A DNA stretch of 64,000 nucleotides, from positions 321,001 through 385,000 of the forward strand of contig CP031740.1 in NCBI GenBank assembly GCA_022701275.1. Direction: 5' to 3'. Every line of letters begins with the position of its first letter. Within the stretch, counting starts at the first letter, position 1. Made by a program: the position numbers and the translations under genes. This document shows, one piece after another, positions 53,322 to 62,656 of the stretch. The DNA comes from Microcoleus vaginatus PCC 9802. Lineage in GTDB: Bacteria; Cyanobacteriota; Cyanobacteriia; Cyanobacteriales; Microcoleaceae. The notes under the pieces were generated by a model. The model saw nothing but the letters and a program-made list of their open reading frames with translations. It was not told the DNA's origin and did no database searches.

Positions 53322-53398
53322 CTACCAAGGTTGTCGCCACTTTTTCATTTGCTCAATTTCTTGCTTTGGTGAAGCAAGTATTTTCGGAACTCTTGAGC
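53322..53398 (-). pseudogene. DUF305 gene remnant
   Basis: On the minus strand, a frame reading ILASPKQEIEQMKKWRQPW then stop matches the C-terminal ILTSQKQEIEQMKQWRQAWY of the intact DUF305 gene 62 bp upstream. Nothing recognisable remains on its upstream side. It is the 3' stub of a lost second copy, probably from a tandem duplication. Confidence 0.7.
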
Positions 53399-53459
53399 TA
53401 CTGTGATTAATGTCACTCATTTTCGGGATTTGGATCACTTTTTGTTGAGGTGAGCTAAA

Positions 53460-54182
53460 TTACTGTTTGTACCAAGCTTGCCGCCACTGTTTCATTTGCT
53501 CAATTTCTTGCTTTTGCGAAGTCAGAATCTCTTGAGACAATTTCTTCATTTCCGGGCGTTTTGACTTCTTCAAAGCATCTTCAGCCATCACTAAAGCTCC
53601 CTCGTGGTGAGGAATCATCGCATTGATAAATCGCAAGTCAAATTGGTCGTCAGCAGCACCTAAATCCATACTCATCATCATGCTTTGCATTTGTTCGGGA
53701 GTCATTGCCATCATGTGACCCATTGGAGCGTGATAAGCCATCGGGGTACTGCTGGCTTTGGGATACCAAGTTTTTCGCCACTCTTTCATTTGATTGATTT
53801 CGCGGTTTTGAGCAGCAATTATATTAGTGGCAAGTTTTTTCATTTCCGGGCGTTTTGATTTGTTAAGCAGCTCTTTTGCCATGTTTACAGCACCTTGATG
53901 GTGTACTGTCATGCCATCAATAAATCGCAAATCGTAGTCGGCATCCGCAGGGCCTAAATCCATTGACATATCGTGATTCATGCCATGATTCATGCCATGA
54001 TTCATGCCACCGCCTTGTGCTACGTTTTGCTTGTTGTTTGCTTCGGTTGCAGCCGTAACATTTGGGGCTGGAGTTTCACTGGAAGGGGCTTTTGAACAAG
54101 CTGCAAGCACTCCACTGGTTAAAGCGGCTGTGGCGGTCAACATCAGCGCTGCAAAGCCTGTTTTCAATGAAATTGGTTTCAT
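53460..54182 (-). CDS. DUF305 lipoprotein, two domains, Met/His-rich
   Basis: The 240-residue lipoprotein has lipobox LAAC (about residue 28) and two ferritin-like DUF305 domains: about 82-145 (YDLRFIDGMTVHHQGAVNMA) and 170-238 (FDLRFINAMIPHHEGALVMA), each with the paired His of the HHxGA motif. A Met/His repeat, NHGMNHGMNHDMSMD (about 62-76), is a likely Cu(I) site. Similar proteins (CopM) scavenge periplasmic copper in cyanobacteria; this one probably does the same. The ATG at 54182 is used because the lipoprotein signal begins there. A TTCAT direct repeat lies 51-66 bp upstream. Confidence 0.88.
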   Translation of the reverse strand: MKPISLKTGFAALMLTATAALTSGVLAACSKAPSSETPAPNVTAATEANNKQNVAQGGGMNHGMNHGMNHDMSMDLGPADADYDLRFIDGMTVHHQGAVNMAKELLNKSKRPEMKKLATNIIAAQNREINQMKEWRKTWYPKASSTPMAYHAPMGHMMAMTPEQMQSMMMSMDLGAADDQFDLRFINAMIPHHEGALVMAEDALKKSKRPEMKKLSQEILTSQKQEIEQMKQWRQAWYKQ

Positions 54183-54232
54183 AGAGCTTATATCCTTAAA
54201 ACTGCCATTTATCTTCAGCTTTTCACATATAA

Positions 54233-54248
54233 ATGAAATTAGGATGAA
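54233..54248 (-). promoter_or_regulatory. TTCAT-N6-TTCAT direct repeat operator (copy 3)
   Basis: On the minus strand, TTCAT-N6-TTCAT with 11-bp spacing, 51-66 bp upstream of the DUF305 ATG. The flanks (AAATTAGGATGAAATT) match copy 2 upstream of the RND operon. Confidence 0.75.
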
Positions 54249-54423
54249 ATTTTTTAATCGGACTTGTAAAGAATTATTGCTGTGCCGTCGCTCGCACTCA
54301 AATTTAAGATTTACAGAACTCACTTGAATCTAATTATGTAGGGTGCACAGTGCGTGCCTTACCCCTATGGGTAGCGTGTCAAACCAGTTTTTTCATAATT
54401 CCTGATTTATTTCGCAATTCCCA

Positions 54424-54455
54424 TTGACTCTCCAGTTTACTGGAGACTTTACAAT
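54424..54455 (+). promoter_or_regulatory. MerR-family-type promoter of copZ-copA
   Basis: TTGACT (54424-54429), 20-bp spacer, TACAAT (54450-54455). The over-long spacer carries the dyad TCTCCAG-TTTA-CTGGAGA (54429-54446). This is the hallmark of promoters activated by DNA-distorting MerR proteins (CueR, ZntR, PbrR). The copZ ATG is 50 bp downstream. No MerR-type regulator is encoded in the window. Confidence 0.78.
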
Positions 54456-54504
54456 GGAGTTAATTCATTGATTGAGTAGAGTAGTTTCTGCTGAGGTTCA
54501 AATT

Positions 54505-54699
54505 ATGACTTTAAAGCTAAAAGTTCCTAAGATGGCTTGTTCTGCTTGTGCGACTACAATCACAAAAGCAGTCCAAGCGATTGACTCAGTCTCAACGGTT
54601 GAGGCGGATCTCAAGACAAAATTGGTCACGATTCAAACCGCTAAGTCGGAAAGTGAAGTTAGGAAAGCGATCGCATCGGCGGGCTATCCAACTATTTAA
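54505..54699 (+). CDS. copZ: copper chaperone CopZ-like HMA protein
   Basis: The 64-residue heavy-metal-associated domain has the metal site MACSAC (Cys12 and Cys15) after the first strand, LKLKVP. It should carry Cu(I) to the N-terminal domain of the P-type ATPase encoded next (27-bp gap). The ATG at 54505 is used, with GAGG 9 bases upstream. The promoter at 54424 has the MerR-type design. Function could extend to other soft metals, but copper is by far the usual one. Confidence 0.9.
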   Translation: MTLKLKVPKMACSACATTITKAVQAIDSVSTVEADLKTKLVTIQTAKSESEVRKAIASAGYPTI

Positions 54700-54726
54700 A
54701 GACAAAGGGTAAATGTCTCATTCAGG

Positions 54727-56991
54727 ATGGCATATATGGACAATCTCACACTTAAATTGCGGGGCATGAGTTGTGCTTCTTGTGCTTCCTCTATCGAACA
54801 AGTAATTCACTCTGTTCCCGGCGTAATTGAGTGTCATGTCAACTTTGGGATGGAACAAGCAAGCATCCAATACGACTCCAAGCAAACCAACTTAGAAACA
54901 ATTCAATCGGCGGTTGATGGTGCGGGATACCAAGCTTTGCCACTTCAAGAAATGGCGGCGACAGAGGATGATTCCGAACAAGCCGATCGCAAATCTGAAT
55001 CTCAAACCTTGCAGCGGAAACTCTGGACAGCAGGTATCATAAGCATCCTGCTAGTTGTGGGCGCTATTCCAGCGATGACCGGCTTGCACCTGCCATTTAT
55101 TCCCGCATGGCTGCACAATTTTTGGCTGCAATTAGTCCTGACATCCCCCGTACAATTTTGGTGCGGTAAATCGTTTTATGTAGGAGCTTGGAAATCCCTA
55201 AAACGGCGGGTGGCGACAATGGATACCTTGATTGCCTTGGGAACGAGTTCTGCTTACTTTTATTCTGTATTTGTGACATTTTTTCCCAGTTTCTTGACGG
55301 CCCAAGGTTTGACTCCTAGCGTTTACTATGAAGTAGCCGCCAGCGTTATCGCCTTAATTTTATTGGGAAAAACCCTAGAAAATCGGGCGAAGGGAGAGAC
55401 TTCGGAGGCAATTCGCAAACTCATGGGTTTGCAAGCAAAAACTGCTCGGATAATTCGCAACGGGGAAGAGTGGGAAGTGCCGATCGCCCAAGTGGAAATT
55501 GGCGATGTCGTGCAGGTGCGGCCGGGAGAGCAAATCCCCGTAGACGGAGAGGTAATTGAGGGTGCTTCGACGGTAGACGAAGCAATGGTTACGGGAGAAA
55601 GTTTGCCTGTCAAAAAGCAGCTTGGCGACGAAGTTATCGGAGCCACAATTAATAAAACTGGCAGTTTCAAGTTTCGGGCGACAAGAGTTGGCAAAAATAC
55701 ATTTTTAGCTCAAATTGTCAAGATGGTGCAGGACGCACAGAGTTCAAAAGCACCGATTCAAAAGTTAGCCGACCAAGTGACTGGTTGGTTCGTTCCGGCA
55801 GTAATTGCGGTCGCTCTAGCTACTTTTATTATCTGGTTTAACGCGACAGGAAACTTCACTCTAGCCACAGTAACAATGGTAGAAGTGCTGATTATTGCCT
55901 GTCCGTGCGCTTTGGGTTTGGCGACTCCAACTGCTGTGATGGTTGGCACGGGGAAAGGGGCAGAAAACGGAATTTTAATTAAAGGAGCCGAGAGTTTAGA
56001 ATTGGCTCATAAAATTCAAATTATTGTCTTAGATAAAACTGGGACTCTCACCGAAGGCAAGCCGACTGTAACTGATTTTGTGACAATTAGGGGAACGGCG
56101 AACAGCAATGAGTTAAAGTTGCTGCAATTGGCGGCGTCTGTCGAGCGAAATTCGGAGCATCCTTTGGGGGAAGCTGTTGTGAGGTACGCTCAATCTCAAG
56201 AGGTTAATTTGACGGATGTTAAGGATTTTGAGGCGATCGCGGGGAGTGGCGTGCGCGGGGTTGTAGCCGGAAAGTCGATCGCCCTAGGAACGCTGAGGTG
56301 GATGCAGGAACTAGGCTGCGATACTGAATATCTCGAACTGCGCGGGAGAGCTTTGGAAGCTGCGAGCAAAACGGTTGTTTGGATGGCTGTAGAAGGCAAA
56401 ATTGAGGCAATTCTGGGCATTGCGGATGCCCTCAAACCGTCGTCAGCGCAGGCGGTGAAAGCGCTTCAAAAGCTCGGTTTGGAGGTGGCGATGCTGACTG
56501 GGGATAATCGCGCGACTGCAGAGTCGATCGCCCAATCCGTGGGCATTACTAGGGTTTTTGCCGAAGTTAGACCCCACCAAAAAGCAGCTCAAATCCAAGC
56601 CCTGCAAGGGGAAGGAAAAATTGTCGCGATGGTGGGAGACGGGATTAACGATGCACCGGCTTTGGCCTTAGCAGACGTGGGAATTGCGATCGGCACCGGC
56701 ACCGATGTGGCGATCGCAGCCAGCGACATTACCTTAATTTCAGGAGATTTGCAAGGCATAGTTACAGCAATTAAACTTTCCCGCGCCACCATGCGGAACA
56801 TCCGCGAAAATCTGTTTTTTGCGTTTATTTACAACATCGCTGGAATACCAATTGCCGCTGGCATTTTGTACCCCATTTTTGGCTGGCTGCTAAATCCAAT
56901 TATCGCCGGTGCAGCAATGGCATTCAGTTCAGTATCTGTAGTTAGTAATGCCTTGCGATTGCGGAACTTTCAAGCCAAATCTAGTGCATAA
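54727..56991 (+). CDS. copA: copper-translocating P-type ATPase
   Basis: The 754-residue P1B-type ATPase has an N-terminal HMA domain (GMSCASC, about 13-19), eight membrane helices, actuator loop TGES, metal site Cys-Pro-Cys (392-394, ACPCALG), phosphorylated Asp436 ([11 protein letters not shown]), and [10 protein letters not shown] in the hinge. This pattern is that of Cu(I) pumps (CopA, PacS, CtaA). Export to the periplasm is most likely given its copZ partner and the neighbouring efflux genes; thylakoid delivery, as for PacS, cannot be excluded. An in-frame ATG 9 bp downstream (54736) is an alternative start. Confidence 0.96.
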   Translation: MAYMDNLTLKLRGMSCASCASSIEQVIHSVPGVIECHVNFGMEQASIQYDSKQTNLETIQSAVDGAGYQALPLQEMAATEDDSEQADRKSESQTLQRKLWTAGIISILLVVGAIPAMTGLHLPFIPAWLHNFWLQLVLTSPVQFWCGKSFYVGAWKSLKRRVATMDTLIALGTSSAYFYSVFVTFFPSFLTAQGLTPSVYYEVAASVIALILLGKTLENRAKGETSEAIRKLMGLQAKTARIIRNGEEWEVPIAQVEIGDVVQVRPGEQIPVDGEVIEGASTVDEAMVTGESLPVKKQLGDEVIGATINKTGSFKFRATRVGKNTFLAQIVKMVQDAQSSKAPIQKLADQVTGWFVPAVIAVALATFIIWFNATGNFTLATVTMVEVLIIACPCALGLATPTAVMVGTGKGAENGILIKGAESLELAHKIQIIVLDKTGTLTEGKPTVTDFVTIRGTANSNELKLLQLAASVERNSEHPLGEAVVRYAQSQEVNLTDVKDFEAIAGSGVRGVVAGKSIALGTLRWMQELGCDTEYLELRGRALEAASKTVVWMAVEGKIEAILGIADALKPSSAQAVKALQKLGLEVAMLTGDNRATAESIAQSVGITRVFAEVRPHQKAAQIQALQGEGKIVAMVGDGINDAPALALADVGIAIGTGTDVAIAASDITLISGDLQGIVTAIKLSRATMRNIRENLFFAFIYNIAGIPIAAGILYPIFGWLLNPIIAGAAMAFSSVSVVSNALRLRNFQAKSSA

Positions 56992-57085
56992 ATTAGGATG
57001 TTTTCCCAACATCCTGGTAAGCAATGCCCACCATCCACCGATTTATCAAAAACAAGCTCTTGCATAAACTAGGAAAAATAAAAAA

Positions 57086-57322
57086 ATGTTGAAGCAGCGC
57101 CAAATCTTAGGAAGCCTCGGAAGTTTAGGAATTCTGCTCGGAATTGCCTCGGGAGTGCGAGCCAATCAAATATCCATCCCTCCTGCAAATTCAACCTCTC
57201 AATTTCGCCATATCGAACAGCCGTTAAGTTTAAAAATTGGCGTAACAGCAGGCGGATTGACATTAATTAGTTTAGAATTATGGTGGTTTTTGTTCAGTAA
57301 AAAGCCAGCTAAAACCCGGTAA
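57086..57322 (+). CDS. small membrane protein behind copA
   Basis: The 78-residue product has a signal-like N-terminus (LGSLGSLGILLGIASGVRAN), a polar middle, one transmembrane segment (IGVTAGGLTLISLELWWFLF) and a basic end, KKPAKTR. I do not recognise the family. It follows copA by 94 bp on the same strand and may be a small accessory of the copper system, or unrelated. No Cys or His metal site is seen. Confidence 0.6.
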   Translation: MLKQRQILGSLGSLGILLGIASGVRANQISIPPANSTSQFRHIEQPLSLKIGVTAGGLTLISLELWWFLFSKKPAKTR

Positions 57323-57396
57323 ACTTTGCCGACGCGGTTTTTTTCAGCAAGAAATGGCTAAAATTGAGGAAGCTTAAAAAATTTGGAGTGAGCTAA

Positions 57397-57825
57397 ATGA
57401 AACTACTACACACGATGCTCCGAGTCGGCAATCTGGAAGAATCCCTCAAATTTTACACCGAGGTTCTGGGCATGAAATTGCTGCGGCAAAAGGACTATCC
57501 AGACGGTAAATTTACTCTGGCTTTTGTCGGCTACGGCGATGAATCAGACACTACAGTTTTGGAGTTAACATACAACTGGGGCGTCACAGAGTACAATTTG
57601 GGAGATGCTTACGGTCATATTGCGATCGGCGTTGACGACATTTACGGTACTTGCGAAGAAATTAAAGCCCGTGGCGGTAAAGTCAGCCGCGAACCCGGCC
57701 CGATGAAGCACGGTTCAACAGTCATCGCTTTTGTGCAAGACCCAGATGGATATAAAGTTGAATTAATTCAACTGGCAAATCAAGGTAGCAACGCCCAGAA
57801 AGTAAGTGCGGCGAGCGCATCTTAG
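57397..57825 (+). CDS. gloA: lactoylglutathione lyase (glyoxalase I)
   Basis: The 142-residue enzyme converts the methylglyoxal-glutathione adduct to S-lactoylglutathione in detoxification. All four metal ligands of the E. coli enzyme are at the same positions: His5, Glu56, His74 and Glu122. Family blocks [20 protein letters not shown] and [11 protein letters not shown] are present. The short length and lack of the eukaryotic loop predict a Ni(II)- or Co(II)-dependent form. A purine-rich GGAGTGAG lies before the ATG. It ends 112 bp before the convergent minus-strand gene. Confidence 0.95.
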   Translation: MKLLHTMLRVGNLEESLKFYTEVLGMKLLRQKDYPDGKFTLAFVGYGDESDTTVLELTYNWGVTEYNLGDAYGHIAIGVDDIYGTCEEIKARGGKVSREPGPMKHGSTVIAFVQDPDGYKVELIQLANQGSNAQKVSAASAS

Positions 57826-57845
57826 AGTTCGTCCTTCTAGTCCTG

Positions 57846-57908
57846 GTAGGGTGCGTCAGAAACAAACTTTTTGAGTTAAGTTGAAACTCTTTCTGTGACG
57901 CACCCTAC
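57846..57908. repeat. inverted repeat between convergent genes
   Basis: GTAGGGTGCGTCAGAAA (57846-57862) pairs with TTTCTGTGACGCACCCTAC (57890-57908) around a 27-base loop. The TAGGGTGCGTCA motif is a widely dispersed cyanobacterial palindrome. It can end transcription from both sides. Confidence 0.75.
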
Positions 57909-57936
57909 TGAGGGGATTTAGGGGTTTTCAACACTT

Positions 57937-59712
57937 TTAATTCGATCGCACCGACGGTACAAACTGCTGCAAGTAACTCTTTTGCCACAAAATAGAAAAA
58001 CTGGTGCCTATTTGGTTTAAGCTATCAAATTTAGGAATTAATCTAGATTCTCGGCGCTTGTCTAAAGCAGCGATCGCCGAAAAAAATACAGCTAATACTA
58101 ACAAAAATACCACTATCACAATAAAGAAAATAGTCCAATAAACTACAAATTCGCTTGTGTAGCTGACGGTAAACATCGAGTTAATCACTGAATCCGATAA
58201 ATACAAGAGCAGCCCTACTGAAAACCACACCCCCAACAATACCCATGTCAACTTAAACATATCTGTTGCAGTCTTATTATTCTTAGACACAGAAAGTTCT
58301 AAATCTCTAATGAGGCTGTTAATTTTGGATGTGACTTCATACAAAGTATATTGCAAAGAATCTCTGATAGAATTTAGCTCATTGTCGAGGTTTATGCACT
58401 GCTCGGAGGTGCTTTTGTCCAAACTGAGGTTTTGGAGTTTCTTGCGGTGCACAGACAGTTTATGGCCTAGGGTGTAATCCCATTTTTGCAGCCGCTCTAT
58501 AGTCAAATACAAAAGTTCCCTATTAGCATCTAACAAGCTCTGGCAATCTACGATCGACTTCACTAACTTGCTCAGATTGTTGATCTGCTCATCTACCGTA
58601 TTTTTGTCTTCACTCTGTTTAGCTGACAAGAAACTTGCCATCTCGACATCCCGATCGCCGCACAGCGACAAAGCCTCACTATACACCTTGTCAATTTCCA
58701 TTTTATCTAGATACAGTGACGCTTTGCACTCCTCTATTTCGGGAATAGTCAGAAATTCTAAGGGGTGATGTTTTACTACATTAAATTTATATACTAGGGC
58801 CGCCAGAATCAGCGCCGATTTCCGGTCAAGCTTGTCTTTGTAAGGTTCTAAAATAATTACAGCTAGATTTTTGACTCTCGCTTCCGGGTGGTGCAGGAAC
58901 TCAAAAATTTTGGCAAGTATTTTGGAGAATTCCAAGTCATTAAAATTATTTTCCGCAGCTTCCAAAAAGTTTGTTACGGCTGCATCCTTGTTGGGATTCA
59001 ATTTGTACGAGCCCGTAACTGCTATCACAGCAAATACTCTCTCGATCCAAAACAGATATTCTTCGCAATCCATTGGCATAGCCGGCAGCAGCCAGCTCGG
59101 GCCGTACACCCAAAAATCTAGACAATTCTCATATTCCTTACTGCTATCATTTCTACTGTCGCCCAAAGCAAATTTGTTGATTGCTAACAGTTTAATTTGC
59201 TCTTCTACAACCAGCCGCTCAATTTCCCCTGCATTGATTGTGACATTGACAGCACATTCCTTGCCTTGTCGTTGCCCTGCTTCATCCAACCAAATTGACT
59301 TAATACTAACAGCCGCAGACCACCGAATTAAAGGAGTCGATCCCCCTCGCGCTTCCTGCTCTAACGCCGCCAGCAGATTTTTGCTAAAATCACTTGCTCT
59401 AGCTTCTCTCTCACTTGATATCAGCTCCTCTCGCACCTTCCCCAATGCCTGAATCCCCAAAGCGCGAAACAGCAAATTCGGATGGGGTTTTCTGACGGAT
59501 TCGGGTATATTTTCTCTGAATATTCCGCTTTTCGCTACGCCCACAACTTCAGCAAAAGGCTCGCTCCCGCACTGTTGCAGGATTTTTTCAAGTAAGTTTA
59601 TTCTTTGCCAGGGTTGAGTATATTTAGTGAGAATGAAGATTAGCGCTGTGCCGCTGCACCCGATCGACTCAGGGATGCTACTGCGATCGACTTTCCCCAG
59701 ATTCCTCGTCAT
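57937..59712 (-). CDS. large protein of unknown function with two C-terminal membrane segments
   Basis: The 591-residue protein (ATG at 59712; a TTG at 59769 would add 19 residues) has a helical soluble body (1-440) with HEAT-like stretches such as LIRWSAAVSIKSIWLD and FEFLHHPEARVKNLAVIILEPY. Next is a coiled-coil segment (about 400-490: LDNELNSIRDSLQYTLYEV), then two hydrophobic helices (about 495-515 and 530-555). I do not recognise the family. HEAT/ARM-type bodies anchored at the C-terminus suggest a membrane-bound scaffold. The gene has no cotranscribed neighbours. Confidence 0.6.
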   Translation of the reverse strand: MTRNLGKVDRSSIPESIGCSGTALIFILTKYTQPWQRINLLEKILQQCGSEPFAEVVGVAKSGIFRENIPESVRKPHPNLLFRALGIQALGKVREELISSEREARASDFSKNLLAALEQEARGGSTPLIRWSAAVSIKSIWLDEAGQRQGKECAVNVTINAGEIERLVVEEQIKLLAINKFALGDSRNDSSKEYENCLDFWVYGPSWLLPAMPMDCEEYLFWIERVFAVIAVTGSYKLNPNKDAAVTNFLEAAENNFNDLEFSKILAKIFEFLHHPEARVKNLAVIILEPYKDKLDRKSALILAALVYKFNVVKHHPLEFLTIPEIEECKASLYLDKMEIDKVYSEALSLCGDRDVEMASFLSAKQSEDKNTVDEQINNLSKLVKSIVDCQSLLDANRELLYLTIERLQKWDYTLGHKLSVHRKKLQNLSLDKSTSEQCINLDNELNSIRDSLQYTLYEVTSKINSLIRDLELSVSKNNKTATDMFKLTWVLLGVWFSVGLLLYLSDSVINSMFTVSYTSEFVVYWTIFFIVIVVFLLVLAVFFSAIAALDKRRESRLIPKFDSLNQIGTSFSILWQKSYLQQFVPSVRSN

Positions 59713-59988
59713 AATTGGTCGCCATGACAATTGGTAGATATGGACGCCATTCTTTGATGCTGAATTCAACTTTACATCTACTGGTGCTTTTTGTCAATAT
59801 TAGTCCAGGACGCCTAGGGAGTTATAAACCCGGTTTCACGGGTAAATTTCTCCTAACTAAAGCCCATATTTTTCTTATAAACCGGCTTGAGCAAGGCAAA
59901 TGTGCGTCCCGAACTAAATATATAATTTTGCAGTAATCGGTGAAATGTCAAAATTTTAGGCTGGGTCACGAAACCCAACCTACTATAT

Positions 59989-60960
59989 TCATTTTTTTGT
60001 CGGAAGTTTTAAGATTTTGTCGCTCACCATTTCGTCAATGATTAAGTCGCTGATAATTTGAGCCCCGTGGGAGGTAAAGTGCAAGCCGTCATTATTTTTT
60101 ACATAACCTCGCTTACCCGATTTATTAGCAACTACAGGAACAAATTTTCCGGCTTTTCCAAAAGTCTCCCAGGTCGAAATATATTCAATTTTTGATGAAG
60201 ATTTGCTGGCATTTTGATAAATATCGTTCATAATGGGAAAAACTTTGATATACGAAGATTTGTTAGGTAGGGATTGACCGACCCAATACACTTTTCTCAC
60301 CGATGAGGAATCTAGTAAATTAGCATATCTTTCAACTCTTTCTTGATAAGCTTTTTGCCATTCTTGGGTCATAATTTTCCAGGCTTTTCCTTGAAAATCT
60401 GTGATATTTTGACGGTCATTTGCTCCGAACAAAACTATCACTACATCCGGCTGATAATTATTAATAATTTGGCGAGTTCGGGCATACCAGTCATAATAAT
60501 CTATCCGATTTAATCCGGTCGATACTTTGTAGTCAATTTTCGTATCGGCGATATTGTATTTTTTCTTAAGAGTGTACTGGAGTTGAATTCCTAAGTCGAA
60601 CAGTACGGAATCTCCAATAAATAAAAATCTGCGATAAGGTCTGGTCAGTTTAGGTTTAGCTGGGGTTGTTTTTTTAGCCGTAGCAGGCTTTGGGGGTTCA
60701 ACGGCCGCTTTTGTTTCGGTTTGGACAGGAGGAATTTCTGGTTCTTTGGGGAGGCTATCGAAGTTAATATCTTTAATTTGGCTCCAAAAAGCTTGTTCGG
60801 ATTTTCTGAAACCGTCTATTTCGATCTGGCGCGCTGCTTCTTTGATTTCTGGACTGGCGAAAGGAGTTGAAGCAAAGCTTTTGAGAAATAATGAGAAGTT
60901 TGAAAATATTAAAGTGAGAATGACAGAAGTAACAATTAGCAAAAATTCCCGGTCTTTCAT
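59989..60960 (-). CDS. SGNH/GDSL hydrolase-like protein, membrane-anchored (DUF459-like)
   Basis: The 323-residue protein has one N-terminal membrane anchor (about 7-27), a Pro/Thr/Lys-rich linker (75-110), and an SGNH fold: block I FIGDSVLFD (Ser nucleophile), block III VLFGANDRQ (Asn), block V DGLHFTSHG (Asp and His). Such proteins, paired with MBOAT acyltransferases, O-acetylate or succinylate exported glycans, acting as the periplasmic transferase. It starts 5 bp after the MBOAT stop, so the two form an operon. Confidence 0.85.
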   Translation of the reverse strand: MKDREFLLIVTSVILTLIFSNFSLFLKSFASTPFASPEIKEAARQIEIDGFRKSEQAFWSQIKDINFDSLPKEPEIPPVQTETKAAVEPPKPATAKKTTPAKPKLTRPYRRFLFIGDSVLFDLGIQLQYTLKKKYNIADTKIDYKVSTGLNRIDYYDWYARTRQIINNYQPDVVIVLFGANDRQNITDFQGKAWKIMTQEWQKAYQERVERYANLLDSSSVRKVYWVGQSLPNKSSYIKVFPIMNDIYQNASKSSSKIEYISTWETFGKAGKFVPVVANKSGKRGYVKNNDGLHFTSHGAQIISDLIIDEMVSDKILKLPTKK

Positions 60961-60965
60961 ATTTC

Positions 60966-62381
60966 TTAGAAATTAAAATAAATAAAAGGCGGAACGGTAC
61001 TTGGCCCCAACATCAAGATAGTATACACGAGCAGCGAAACTAAGACAACTCGAAAGAAAATGTTTTTTAATGACAATAAGGTTTGCAATATTTTCGCGAT
61101 GCGATCGCCCCACAAGTTGAGCGCGCCAATGACTGCAATTACTAAATACAATTGCCAAAAGTTAAATTGAAAAGTTGCGACGGCTGGATGGACAATTCCT
61201 TCAAAAAAACTCACCGCAGTTTCCCAGTTTGGAGTGCCGAAAAATACCCAGCTACAAGTAACAAAACTAAATGTTAGCAACCAACTGCAAAATTTAGCAA
61301 ATCTGGGAAAGGCATAGTCTAATTTAAAGTGGATAGCTTGGGGGATATCTTTACATAAATGGTTGACAATTAATCCTAAACCGTGAATTGCTCCCCAGAA
61401 AATAAAGTTTAAACCTGCGCCGTGCCAAAATCCGCCGATCGCCATTGTTAAAAATAGATTTAGGTACTTTCTCAACTTGCCGTATTTGTTGCCGCCCAAG
61501 GGAAAGTAAAGGTAATCCCTCAGCCACTCGGAAAGACTGATGTGCCACCTTTTCCAAAATTCTTGCAGACTGAGCGATCGGTATGGCATATTAAAGTTGG
61601 CAATGGGTTGGAAACCCAGCAAACAGGAGATGCCGTTGGCTAAATCTGAATAGCCACTGAAATCTACGTAAATTAAACAGGAATAGGAAATTGCCGCGAG
61701 GATTAAATCGATGCTGCTGTACTGCTGGGGGACTTTGAATGGCAAGTCAGTGAAGTTAAACAAAAAGCTGGCTAAAGTATATTTTTTGAAGAGTCCAGAC
61801 AAAATCAAAACTATAACTTCTTCAATTTGATAGTCGTATTTTTTCGGTGAATTTAGCTGCAAGTAAAATTCGCGAGCTCGCGAGATTGGCCCGGAGGCAA
61901 TTTGCGGAAAGTAGGTAATGTAGGCGGCATAGTCTATAAATTTTGGACAGGGTATTTTTTGCTGGTAGCAGTCGATTAAATGAGAAATCATTCTAAAAGT
62001 GTAGAAAGACACGCCGACGGGGGCGATTATTTGCAACACTGGAAAGCTGGCTGGAATTTGTAGCTGGTTCAGTATCTCAAATAAAGAAGTTACAAAAAAG
62101 TTGCAATATTTAAAGATTCCGAGATAGACAATGTTGAAAACTAAGCCGGAGATTAAAGCAATTTTTTTATACTTACTGTTGCAGAGAAACCGGATAGTGA
62201 TATAGTTATAGGCGGTAGAGAAAACGAGGAGCAAGAGAAAGTCGAAACTCCAAAAGGAATAAAATAATAAACTTGAAACTAACAAGACAATTTTATACAA
62301 ATCGACTTGGGGTTTCACAGAGACGATCAGGCTAAAAATAATTAGGAAAAAAACTAGAAATTGGTAAGTGGGAAATAGCAT
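60966..62381 (-). CDS. MBOAT family O-acyltransferase
   Basis: The 471-residue polytopic membrane protein belongs to the AlgI/DltB group of membrane-bound O-acyltransferases. It has the typical start LFPTYQFLVFFLIIFSL, the block RALxxFWRRWHISLSEWLRD (here LSLQEFWKRWHISLSEWLR), and the invariant active-site His in GFWHGAGLNFIFWGAIHG. It should pass acyl groups across the membrane for glycan O-acylation. The ATG at 62381 is chosen as it matches the usual family start; a longer frame to 62528 is unlikely. Confidence 0.88.
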   Translation of the reverse strand: MLFPTYQFLVFFLIIFSLIVSVKPQVDLYKIVLLVSSLLFYSFWSFDFLLLLVFSTAYNYITIRFLCNSKYKKIALISGLVFNIVYLGIFKYCNFFVTSLFEILNQLQIPASFPVLQIIAPVGVSFYTFRMISHLIDCYQQKIPCPKFIDYAAYITYFPQIASGPISRAREFYLQLNSPKKYDYQIEEVIVLILSGLFKKYTLASFLFNFTDLPFKVPQQYSSIDLILAAISYSCLIYVDFSGYSDLANGISCLLGFQPIANFNMPYRSLSLQEFWKRWHISLSEWLRDYLYFPLGGNKYGKLRKYLNLFLTMAIGGFWHGAGLNFIFWGAIHGLGLIVNHLCKDIPQAIHFKLDYAFPRFAKFCSWLLTFSFVTCSWVFFGTPNWETAVSFFEGIVHPAVATFQFNFWQLYLVIAVIGALNLWGDRIAKILQTLLSLKNIFFRVVLVSLLVYTILMLGPSTVPPFIYFNF

Positions 62382-62533
62382 AAGTCTCAGCCGATAAAAA
62401 ATCTTGTTTGTGGCAATATTTTTATAAGTACGGCCAGCCAACCTATCCCGAAGGATATCGCCAGAGTCGGTCTGACCGCACCAAATTTCGGGGTGGATTG
62501 CGGAGTGTAAGCTTTTGTAAGAGGTCAATTAGG

Positions 62534-62603
62534 TCACAACTTCCGCCCTAGTTAACCGCACTCATAAATTCATAATCCTGTTTAAAGATTATGATGGTTG
62601 TGA
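62534..62603. promoter_or_regulatory. nested stem-loop upstream of clpB
   Basis: Outer arms TCACAAC (62534-62540) and GTTGTGA (62597-62603), inner arms CATAATC (62571-62577) and GATTATG (62587-62593). If transcribed from upstream, it would form a branched hairpin in or before the clpB leader. Possible roles are control of clpB translation or termination of an upstream transcript; neither is shown. Confidence 0.45.
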
Positions 62604-62656
62604 GACGATGTATTAACGGATAACAACAGGAATCCCCTTGATTGCGAGGAACCAAC

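Noticed and set aside
54183..54323. Upstream extension of the DUF305 gene
   Set aside because: The lipoprotein signal starts at 54182 and the extension covers the TTCAT operator.
54472..54504. TTG start giving 11 extra residues for CopZ
   Set aside because: The ATG at 54505 has a ribosome-binding site and gives the normal CopZ length.
62382..62528. N-terminal extension of the MBOAT gene
   Set aside because: The family starts at the LFPTYQFL segment and the extra residues are polar with no parallel.
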